A stretch of 64,000 bases of DNA, from positions 2,281,501-2,345,500 of the forward strand of contig JAWNZC010000314.1 in assembly GCA_035771165.1 (NCBI GenBank). Reading direction: 5' to 3'. Position 1 is the stretch's first letter. Each line of letters begins with the position of its first letter. Origin of the DNA: Paragorgia papillata. Taxonomy: Eukaryota; Cnidaria; Anthozoa; Scleralcyonacea; Coralliidae. Made by a program: the position numbers and the translations under genes. Of the stretch, positions 9,401 through 21,400 are shown piece by piece. The notes below the pieces were generated by a model that searched no databases, was not told the DNA's origin, and saw only the letters and a list, made by a program, of their open reading frames with translations.

Positions 9401-12400
9401 GGTCAACTTTTTATTTTGCAAGTTGTGTTTGTTCACGTGCCAGTTTGTTATAAATTCAAATCGTGTTTGTGTAAACATGATTTCGGGTTTCGTGAGAAAA
9501 CTGCACAAGTCGGTAAACAAGCCAACGCGAGTTAAAATATAGCCCTACCAAAAAGTCTCCTGTGAACACGAGATAAAATCCACCCTTCTTACTATATAGG
9601 GCTAGCCCTACCAAGAGGGCTGGCCCTAGCTCCTCCATATAAACACCCTCTTAGTGTTTCTCGCCTCGTGATTCAAAGGAATCTTTGCTTCGCACATAAT
9701 GAGGCCATATTTTAAGTTGGTGGCTTTTATGAAAGTGGTCTATGATCAAGTTAAGCGTACCAACTCGCCTCATGTAATTGGACCTTGACTTAATGAGAGT
9801 ATTGTTTTGTGGTCAAGTTATATAATTATTTCAATTCTATCATGTTCTCATTCCTTGTACTTTAGAATTCTATTCTCTAGAATTCGAGCATGGTATATTC
9901 TGAATTGTATCAAATAACCTTTAAACCACTAATTAACGAACTGTTTACATGCATATATATGATATAGCATCTCAAACAAATCAGTATTTTGAGAGAAAAT
10001 CAAGATGAAGGTTTGCTTAATTTATGTAATTTCTTCCTTGGTATCCAAACCACCGGACACGGTACCGATTTCCTTTGTGTTTTCTTCATGAATTATTAAT
10101 GAGTTATATATATATATATATATATATAAGCAAGTCATTTCAGGCAGGCCAGAAGGAAAGCATAAAATATTTTTCTTCTGCTCTTTGTTCTTTTATTGTT
10201 TTTGCTCTATTCTCTCGTTTGTTCTTTAGTTCTTCGTGTTCGATATATCGGACACTAAAGGCTGATTTCCAGTCAGTGGAATTTTGCGAGCGGGCGGAAT
10301 TTTTCTTTGTCTTGTGAGCTCTCGAGCGGAACTAATCTAATTCGGAGCACGAAAGACAAAGAAAAATTCCGCCCGCCCGCAAAATTCCACTGACTGGAAA
10401 TCAGCCTTAAGGGGCTGTTCACATGAGGCGGCCTGGCCTGGTTACCGGGCTGATTTTATGAATTTATGTCATGAAAATATTTCTTTGACTTCAAAAAGGA
10501 ATTATAATACTCCGTGTGCTATACCTACAGAAAAACAAACCCACTTTTGCTTTATGTGATTTTGCATTTCCCAAATAGTCGTAATAAAATTTTCGTGACA
10601 TAAAATCAGCCCGCCCACCTCATATGAACGACCCCTGAACGTCAAAGGGTTATAGACATAGTGCAGAGTACGTCATTTTCCGCCGTTGACGTCATTTTCA
10701 GCGTTTTGATTTTTGAATTCTATTGAAAACATACAAAAGCTAAGACAATAAACGAAATTGAAAAGAAACTGACCTCATAGGGTAAAAATTACTTTTCTAT
10801 AGTCTATACTTATTACTAGAAGTTACTATAATCGCAAGTGAAGTGCTTCCTCAAATGGGACGAAAACCTTTAGCATACTCTGCAGGCAACTTTGTGCAGT
10901 TTGTGGCCAACGTAACATCCTCCAATTGCCCACTGCAGCTGAGTTTGCCCACTCCACCCAAGTTTGCCCACTCCACCCGAGTTTGCCCAATCCACCAGAG
11001 TTTGCCCAATCTACCCAATCCCCCCCAACCTGAGTATGCCCACTCCACCCAGGTTTGCCCACACCACCCGACTTTGCCCAATCCACCAGTTTTCCCAACC
11101 TACCAAAGTTCCCCACCGCCCACTCCACCCAAGTTTGCCCACTACAGCTGAATTTGCCCACTCCACCCAAGTTTGTACACTCCACACGAGTTTGCCCAAT
11201 CCACCAGAGTTTGCCCAATCTACCCAAGTTTCCCCCCCGACCTGAGTAATGAGTATGCCCACTCCATCCAAGTTTGCCCATACCACCCGACTTTGCCCAA
11301 TCCACTAGAGTTTCCCCAACCTACCAGAGTTCCCCCACCACCACCTGAGTATACCCATTCCACCCAAGTTTGCCCACTCCACCCGAGTTTGCCCACTACC
11401 CCGAGTTTTCCCACTCCACCCGAGTTTTACAACTCCACCAGAGTTTGCCCAATCTACCAGAGTTTTCTCCCGCCTGGCCCAGTATGCCCACTCCACCTGA
11501 GTTTACCAGACTCCACCCGAGTTTGCCCACTGCACCCGAGTTTGCCCACACCACCCAAGTTTGCCCACTCTACCCAAGTTTTTTTCACCTCTCCCAATAA
11601 GAGCCAACAACGTTGCCTGTGCAGGAGGCTGGACAGTCCAAATATTATTATTTATGAGACGACATAATGTTGATGCCTAGAACAATAGTCGGTAAATGGC
11701 TCAGCAAGAGAAATCCGTCACGCGTAATGATATCATTCTCAAAAGCATTTATGTACATATTGTTTCCTTGCAAATAAAACACACTGTCAACTGCTGATAC
11801 TGTCGTCGAGTTCCACTATAAACTCATGAAAGAGCACTGCTTTCCTCAAGAGTCAAGACTGGCCAAGATAGAAGAACACAACCGTAAAATCTCTTACCAA
11901 AATATCGAATTTTTAAACAAGATAAATCTTTCTACTCACTAAAATCAAGGTTTATCTGCAGCTCAACAATACATAGCTCGGCCAAGAGATCTGGGCACAA
12001 GACACAGCTAACCCAAGTCAAGATTAGTGTGCTGCCTCCCTTCGATCGGCAGCAAAAAGGGTCTATATATTTTTATGTCACGAAAATCTTTCTTGCAAAA
12101 AATAATTATAGAATATCCTGTTTGCTGTGCTGTGAGAAAAACGAAGCCAATTTTGCTTTGTTATGTCATTCTGTGTTTCTCAAGCGAGTTTCTGTTTAGT
12201 TATTCTTTGTTTGCACTTGACGTCATAGAGGCCATGTTGGAGGAACTTTAACAAACGAATCTCATTATAATTAGCATGCAGCTATTGCATGTATTTGTTA
12301 ACCGGGCTGGCCCGTGTCACGAAATTCTTTCCTCGGCCACAAAAAAAGATTTTAATCAACGTTAGGGTTAGTTTACATCTAAACTAAACCAATTCTTCTT

Positions 12401-15400
12401 TGTACATTTAGTTTACGCGAGTTTCAAATCCACAGTGAGATCCTAATCAATCCCTTACAAGGCGAGCTGCAGGCGAGCCGTAGTAAATCAGATGCAGATC
12501 GGCTGCGAATGCTTTATCGTATACTTATCCTGAACGGACGCATCTAAATAGCCATCGTTTCAAACTATTTTTCAAGTTGGAATGATTTTAGCTAAGTAAA
12601 TTGAGGGAAAAACTTATGTAAATCAGAACGAATCTGTATGCGATTTACAGAATCTGAATTTGAATTTTCTTCATGAATTTTTAACGAATTTGATATAACG
12701 TTACGTCATAAATACTCTAGTTTCTGAGGCTAAGGATTTGTGGCTAGAGCATCCTTTTCAGATAAAATGTTATGTTGGTTACGTTATTAGTTATACTATA
12801 TATGTGCAAGTTTCAGTTTTACAGTTCTTCAAAATAACTATGAATACTTATTTTCATTTAGCGTTCGATTATATGAATGGTCATAACCGTGAACCAAGGG
12901 AAGTAGAACCAGGTAAAAAATGCCGCGTAACATACGCACAAAAGCAATTTCTACTGATTATATCTAAATCAGTCATAATTATATATATTTTTAATTCTTT
13001 TTATTTTTTGCCGTTTCTTAAGGTCTTAGTTAAGGCCGGTTTGCAGACTTATTTCGGTAAAGCGCTCTCAATTCGTCAGAATTTATGCTACAAAAATAAA
13101 ATAGATATCGTTAGAAAGCTATTGATTTGTAGAATACAATGGTGTATTTGATTTTCCGATAGACACAAACCAATAATAGTTCTGGATTTTTAAATTAAAA
13201 CAAGAGGGCTTCACTCGGGGCGACTCATGTGAAAAGCGTTTTATTTTGTTCAATATTTTTTGGAGTTTAATTCCGAGATAAATTTCCAGAAAAACGGTGT
13301 CAGCGTTTTGGTTTTTTTCAAGTAAAAACAAGTAAAATTTTTCAAGTAAAACCAGAGGGCTTCACTTGGGGCGGACTTACAGTAAGAACAAAGCGTTTCA
13401 TTTTGTTCAAAAAATTTTTTCGCGGTTCTATTCCGAGATAAATTTCCAGCAAAACGGTGCCAGCGTGTTGTTTTTTTATTTATTGTCTGGTTTCGATTTT
13501 ATGACTTATTTTGTCCGAATGTTGGTCGAAAAACAGCATTTTCAACTTTGGTCGTCAATAAAATCAGTAAAACTCGACATATCAAAAAACGCTGACACCG
13601 TTTTGCTGGAAATTTATCTTGGAATTAAACTGCAAAAAATATTGAACAAAATAAAACGTTTTTTACTTAAGTCGCCCCGAGTGAAGCCCTATGGTTTTTA
13701 TGGTGTTTATCGCAAAATCAAAGACAATATTGTATTCTACAAATTAATAGCTTTCTAACGATATCTATTTTATTTTCGTGTCATATATTCTGACGAATTG
13801 AGAGCGCTTTACCGAAATGACTCTGCAAACCTTAACGAAGACCTTAACCCCCATATGTGTACTTAAGCAGTTTGCTGACTGTACGAGCTACACAATAATG
13901 CTAAAATAAAGAGATTTTGAGTGCTACGCCAAAAAGAAATTGTTTGAACACGAGCAAATTTTGCGTTGATTTATATTATATTGCATCGTTCAAATATGGC
14001 GGATTCAACATTTTAATTCGTGGCTTCATAATTATGATTTTTCTATTTCTTATACTATGTTTTTCAACTCCCAAATGTTCTGCATAAAAAGTTTGTTGAT
14101 TCTATAAGCTACACAATAATGCTAAATTGAGGAGGTTTGGAGTGGTACGCTACAAAGTTCTAAGGTTTTTGAGCGCTTTTCACCGAAAGTATGTGACATG
14201 AAAACAATTTCCTTCTTAAATTTAATAAAAAACATGCAGGCTCTAAGAAATCGCTAAAATCTTGCCGAAAATAATTAAAGAACTGTTAAAAAAGGTTTTG
14301 AGTTTCAATGACCCCGTGAAATCGGACCACTGTTTAATGTAGGTCTTTACTGCTCTGGAGACGGTTCGAATTCACGGACCGAAAGCTAAGAACAATTAAA
14401 AATTAAAAACATGGTGCAAACCCACAAACTATGAATTTGAATTTAATTGACATGCAAATCATTGAAATAAGCTTCAAAGAAACAATTATAAACTTTTTAC
14501 ATTTTTTGTCACTCAAATTAAGAATACTTTTTTTTAAATTAAAAGCTCACTCACACTCACACTCACCATAGTCAATCGAGATATGGTCTGGAAACTCAGC
14601 TAAAGTATTTGGTCTATCTTTTTGTTTGCCTTTATGCATTTTTGTGCACGGTGTACGGTCACTGAACACATTATATTTTAGTATAATGAACGAATTGTCC
14701 AATAGCAACTTTTCAGTTCAACCACTCAACCGTGCTATTTAAATATTAATAAACCTAAAACAAAGGATGTGCACGATGTAAAGGCCTGTCCAAACGCTTT
14801 CAACATCGCATTCAACATCATTCAACATTGGGATTTGTTGAACGATGTTAAATAATGTTGAAAGCACGAGTGGCCAAATTAATTCAACATCGTTCAACAT
14901 TCATGAATGACAATTAATTGATGCGGGCTACCACAAAAGCTGGAATCGACAATATCCCGCATGGCGCATGTCTCTGTTCAACAAAGTTGAATGAAATGTG
15001 GCCAAATGCGTTCAACACCTTTCAACATTTTGAGAACAATAGAAATGTTGAACGCGTGTTGAACGAAAATTTGAACATGTTCAAATTTCGTTCAACATCA
15101 TTCAACACCATTCAACAACGTTCAACATCATTCAACAGGGGTGGCCAAACGCTTTCGACATGTTGAATTCAACAATGTTGAACGATGTTGAATGAAATGT
15201 TGAAAGCGTTTGGCCAGGCCTTAAGGTACGGTTCAACATAAAATCACAGCTCATTATAGGCGCTATGAAGTTTGCCGAGTTTCCAGACCATATCTCGATT
15301 GACTATGCACTAACACTCAATGAGTCTCCACTCACCCTCACTGAGTATGAGACTACACTCACTCTCCAACCATTCAATTCAATGTTTAGAGTGAGTGTAG

Positions 15401-18400
15401 TCTCATACTCAAGGAGGGTACGTATTTGCTCAGTAAATTCATTGGCGTAGTAATTTTGAAAAACTACCTTGTCTAATTCAAGAAAATGAAAAAAGTTAAA
15501 GTTTATGTAAAAATAGAGGATTTTTTTATCAGATATAAAACCACGGACATGGTACTGATTCACTTTGTATTTTCCTCATGAATCATTACAAAGTTTTTGA
15601 AAATATTTTTAGAGTGTAAAATTGATCTCTTGATAATTTGGGACAATTCAAAATCTATTGGCAAAAGCGCTTTTGACAACCAAGTAAAAACCTTCTTCAG
15701 GAGTCTCATCAACAACGAGGATTTAAATGTTGGTCCGGAAGGAACACATATAGGCATAATCACCTTTAGTACCCAAAACAAAACTAAAGTGTTGCTGAAA
15801 TTTGGAGAGAAAACAACAAAAGCTGACTTACTGAAGTATATTAAAGGATTGACGTGGGAAGAGTTAGAAGGCGACGCAACAAGAACTGGGATGTCTTTAA
15901 TGCTAGCCAATCAGGTATCTTTTTCTATAGGTAGTTTTGTGAAATATTGTTTTTGTAATTAATGGTTTTTGAAAAGTAAATTAACATTTGCAATTAAGGT
16001 GCTTGGAAAAAGAAATGTTTTGAAAAGCAAACTAATGAGATAAAAGTACACTCTTGTGTGTAATTAGGCTAGATGAATTGATATAAACCAAATTAATTAC
16101 ATATAAATAAGTTTTGTGGAAACACCACGTAAAATATTTCTTTGCTAAGCTTTCGGCCTGTTGACTCTTGACAGAAGGACAGCCATTAAACAGCACGTGG
16201 TGTGCCCTATTCGGAGAACATTCTTGATTTTGTTTTCTAATTAATTAAATTAACGTGATACGCCATTGTATTCTCACGTGATTTAATTGATCAGTTGCTT
16301 AGTTTATAAATGACGTGAGCCAACAACTTGTTGTCATTGCTCTGATGAGGGCCTGAGTCAACAGGCCGAAAGCTTAGCAAAGAAATATTTTACGTGGTGT
16401 TACCACAAAACTTATTTATATTACATTATCGCCATGAAAACTTTCAAAGAATTAAATTAATTACACTTTCAAAGTTGCTACCTTAAATCTGTCTGCCATC
16501 TTCGATACATTTTTTTATGTGAATGTGACGTCACAGCTACGTCGACCCTAGACTGAAAGCCAGCTGTCCTACTGACGTAATAAATTCGTAGTAGCCGCTT
16601 ATTTCAGTACGAGATTTTCCTTGAAACTCGTACTCATTCTCGTTCCCAGATCCCCTACTTTTCTTAGCACGGCCACACGAAAATTCTTGAGGTTCAGGAG
16701 ACATGGATATTGCGTAATGCGTGATTGGTTGATTAAATTACCGACCGGAAGTAACATTGTGACATTGAAGCTCATGTAGAGATCACAAAATTTATTTATT
16801 TATTTATTATGCTTTGCCACTAACGGTATATATGAGAAATATTCACACCTACAATTAAATTATTAATAAATATTCATACCTACAACCTAAATTATTACTG
16901 AGGATGGATGAAAACAACATAAACAATTCTTCAACACTCTGTCTTCAACCAAACCGGTTATCAGCTGCAAAAATGCTAACAAATATCTTATCATGAAAAA
17001 TCATCCTGTGTTGATATTTGAAATTAAAGTTACTGTGAAATTGCGAAAAATCATCAAATTTTTACATAGCAGTACGATCAGACCTGACAATGTTTTCCCA
17101 AAGAAAATATGCCAGCCATGCTACAGCCTACAGGGCTTTACAAAAAATGGTAGAATCTCACTGAATGTGCCAGGAAACAACAATAGCTGCACAAGTGATA
17201 TTAGTATATGTTGGTTTTCACAAAGCGTTGCGGGTTTTGACGACTTGACAACTTCGCGTGTCAACCTGGCATCTGTTTTGATAGGACCTCGTCGGGATGC
17301 GAAAACAACGTTTCCGTCTATGTATTGTTTATTCAAGGACGAACAGGAACAAAGCTTTACCCAATTCCGACCAATTTTGCCTCGTATGCCACCTTCTAAA
17401 ACGAGATGTCTTTTAATATAATTTTTGAACACGAACGAGGACGAACAGCCCGACAAACCTTTGGCCTCAATGAAGAGAAATGGAGAACCTGCCGTCCGTA
17501 ACCTCTAAACAAGAACAACTCCATAAAACTTTATTCTATATGGAATATGTTTGTTGGTTTGTTTATGGTTATATAAACAAATTTTTCTTTGCTTCTGACA
17601 CGTCCAGGTTGACAAATATGTTGACGACAACAGTGGAAAAGACAATTTATTTTTCAGCCGAAAACCATTTAAAACAAGCAAATAGCCAACACAAAACTCG
17701 AACTATTTTTATTACATGAAACATTTATTGAAATATACAACTTGAAAGATTAAAGATAGCGAGAATAAACAAAACAGGGTTTTCAAAATTTCACTCGTCA
17801 GTTCATGGACCTACAGCTCGACGAGCATCATACAATACCGTTTTATACATAAGTTTGAACATGGTCTTGGCATCTTGCAGCTTTTACACTCCTTCCCAAA
17901 AAACTATGTTACAAAAGCGTCCATTTCGCACGATAATGTTTATGTTTTAGGCACAAGGCGATGAAAAATCAATAAAACTAATCAAATTACTTCCACAAAA
18001 AGTCAAAAACTGTTTTGACATATCCAAGCGTGCAAAGGGACAAGGTATAGATAACTTTGACTTTGCAAACACCGCGGATGTCCTAAAATCTAGGACATCC
18101 GGAATCCATGTCTCCAGAGCCCCAAGAATTTTCCTGCGGCCGCGCTAAGAAAAGTAGGGGATCTGGGAACGAGAATGACTCGTGCTAAGATAAAACGCTA
18201 CTACAAGTTCATCACGTCAGTACGAGATAGCGCGTACAATGGCGAATCTCGTACGGTAGTCGCAATCAAATCTAAAGCTCCCTATATTGCCTCAACGGTC
18301 ACGTCGACCTTATTTGAAATACATCTCTATACCCACTGCGCGTTAGTATAAAAGCCAGGAGGCTCAGCCACATCAATTTTCAATTTTATGTTTAACTTTT

Positions 18401-21400
18401 CATTTTTAAAGGTGCTGTCCAGTTCGTGCAGCGCATGTACGAAACTAATGTTTACTTCTTTATTTACAAAAAATATACTGATACCTTATTCAAGATTGTA
18501 AGCTTTTCTTGCTTTCTCTTCATTACTTGTACCCGAAAACTAAACATTTTTATAAGAAATCCGAAGAGATATCCTCGTTGAATCGCTTAATTTTCTGCCA
18601 TGTTGCTTCGAACGGTTTACATTTAGCTGAGTACTTCATGTAATTATCTACGAATGTTATGTTTTGAGGTGCTCAAAACAAAGATGGCGGATCATGCGCA
18701 GAACGCGCTGGATATGATATCACCTTTAACTTTCAACATTTTATTTTTACGTTTTCACTTTCTATTTTTGCGTTTCAACTACTCATTTTTAACTTTATAT
18801 TTTCAAATTTTAACTTTTTATTTTAAACTTTTATTAACTCTCTATTTTTAACTTTTAACCTTTTGCTTTCAACTTTTTACTTTCTAATTTTTAACTTTAA
18901 ACTTTTTATTTTGTCATATTTTTATAAAATTGAAAAGTTGAAACGTAAAAATGAAAAGTTGAAACGCAAAAATTAAAAAGTTAAAACGTAAAAATAAAAT
19001 TATAAAAGTTAAAAATAAAATGTTAGTATAGGAAATAACACGGTTCGAGAAGAATTAATGAAAAATCGCACGCGTGTTTGGCGAAATTTTAATAATACTT
19101 CGCCAAACGAATATTTCGCCAAACTAACCTTTACTTAACTTTCTTCGTGACTAACTTCTTGAACGCTCGGCAAAAGCAAGTAAACCAGGACTCGTGTCTG
19201 ACTTGTTTACTGTCAGCAATTGTTTCCATCTGTCAAACTGACATGATCTCATTTTAGGTCGTATCAAACGTTGCGGTATCAAGTCAGTTTGGCAGGTGGA
19301 AACAAGTATTTACTGCAAACACCCGGATGTATGGTATTTAAAAAATACCACATGTGGTATTTTTTTAAATACCCCTAGTAAAACAATTTAAATTCAATAC
19401 AGATGTCATTAGCCAATCAGGAATAAGTAAAATTGATTGGAATGTTATTAAAAGTTAAAAATAGAAAGTGAAAAGGTGAAAATATGTTAAAACATAAAAA
19501 AGAAAAGTTGATGAAATCTCCTGGGCTTCTATACGTAAATAGATACTAATCAGAAACATCAGAGTTTTCTAAAACTTTTTGAAATTGTTTTTCTTGTTAT
19601 AGATTTTTGATCAAAAGAATCCTTTGAACGGGGGTGAGGGGAGAAGGAACGTGGAAGACGTGGTGATGATTGTCACTGACGGCGAACCAATGAGAGCTAA
19701 AGGCGACACAACGTACGGCTATTATGATTACGATAAACCCGAAAAATTTGCCAGAGGACGACACCCGCAGGGAGAAACAAAAATGGCCAACGCTTACTCA
19801 GCGAAACTGCACAAAAAGGAAATTCGGGTTGTTGGTGTTTACATTGGTAGCAACGGCGACCCAGGTTTGCTGAAAAAGTGGACAACTACACCGTTGGACA
19901 CGATCCACACAAAAAAAAGTGAATTTGACAAGGTTGCTTCGACAATGGTAGGCAAATCGTGCAACAAAACAGGTGAGAATAAATTACTGACACTAATTCA
20001 TAAATTATAGTTAATGCAAAAAACATGGTTTGAAAGCTCGACAAAAGTCATATTGTTTTATGTTTCTGTTCAGGTTTATGGAAATTTGTGCACTTTCACG
20101 GTTACTGAACATATTGGTTTCTGCATGTATAAAAAATAAATCATCCAATCGCGGCGTTTGGGTTCACCTACTCAATCGTACTGTTCAAATATTGATAAAG
20201 CTAAAACAAAAGATTTGTGCACCTTCAGGTACCTTTCAACACTGAATCGTTGTTCGATTGTTAACCGCTTTGAAGTTTTCTGGGTTTCCAAACCATGTTT
20301 ATTTTCTATATATATTACATACAAGAAAGACAAAACTGTTCCATGAATGTAAAACAAAAAAAAACCTGTCACAATGAAAACTCAAAACAGCCATATATAC
20401 AATTATTATCACGCGCGCATACAGTATAGCAATAAAAGTTGATTGATCCAAGGGCTTGTTTATATCGTCCCAATAAGCGGTCACTCCGGCGGTCACTCCG
20501 TTGCGTTCATATAAGAAACTGGGTTCGCGCACGCTTGCCGAGATCTCAGTAAGCGGGATGAAATTTTCCCCGTATGTATGAACACTTAATTCGTCCCAGT
20601 TATACCGGATGAAGTCTCTGGCAAGGACAAAAAGTTGGGTTTTTCTTCGATGAGATTTAAGGATAGTTGAAGATTTTATTCTTTATTAGAATATAAATCA
20701 CAATTGTATAAAAGGATTGATTTTGAAGCAAACAAACCTGTGCAGCAGTATGTCTTGTCACCGATTATCGGACAAGCTATTTTTTTTTAAACGGGTAAAT
20801 CGTTAGTATTATTTGAGTGGATAATTCGCCCATATCGCTTTACAAAATTAGAAACATGAGCGTAATTATACACGCAAACACATACATACACATACGCACA
20901 TTTATACAACACACATACATATACACATATATACATATATACATATATAGAGGTCTATATGAAACCATAATAGGTTTTTAAAGACCCGCAAGTCTTACAA
21001 TTAAACATATATACATATATAGAGGTCTATAGGAAACTTTAATAGGTTTTTTTAAGACCCGCAAGTCTTACAATTAAACAGTAACTATATATAAAGTGCA
21101 TGACTATCATATATATGTTACAGAGAAATTTGGTTAATAAAATTAGGAAGATTGATTTCATTTATGACTTCTCCGCGTTAGTCGAGATAAAAACTACCAT
21201 ATAAACGGCACAAGACAGACTTAGTTTCGCTTACCGGGACAATATATGAACTGGTCCAAACTTGAAACAAATTGACCCAAAATACAAAGTTTATACCTAC
21301 TACGACATAAATGTCTAACGAAAATATTTATTTTTATCCCCAGACTGTAAGAAAAACCCTACGAATGCAGAATGCATCAGACAAGGTAAGAAACTCAGCC

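Noticed and set aside
10826..11667. Several Gly/Trp- or Pro-rich frames on both strands, also at 51578-52280
   Set aside because: All follow from the stop-free 19-bp repeat; there is no non-repetitive coding part.
12738..13151. 137-codon frame conserved in both arms
   Set aside because: No domain, crosses into the end of a foldback element and changes its C-terminus between arms; conservation is explained by the duplication.
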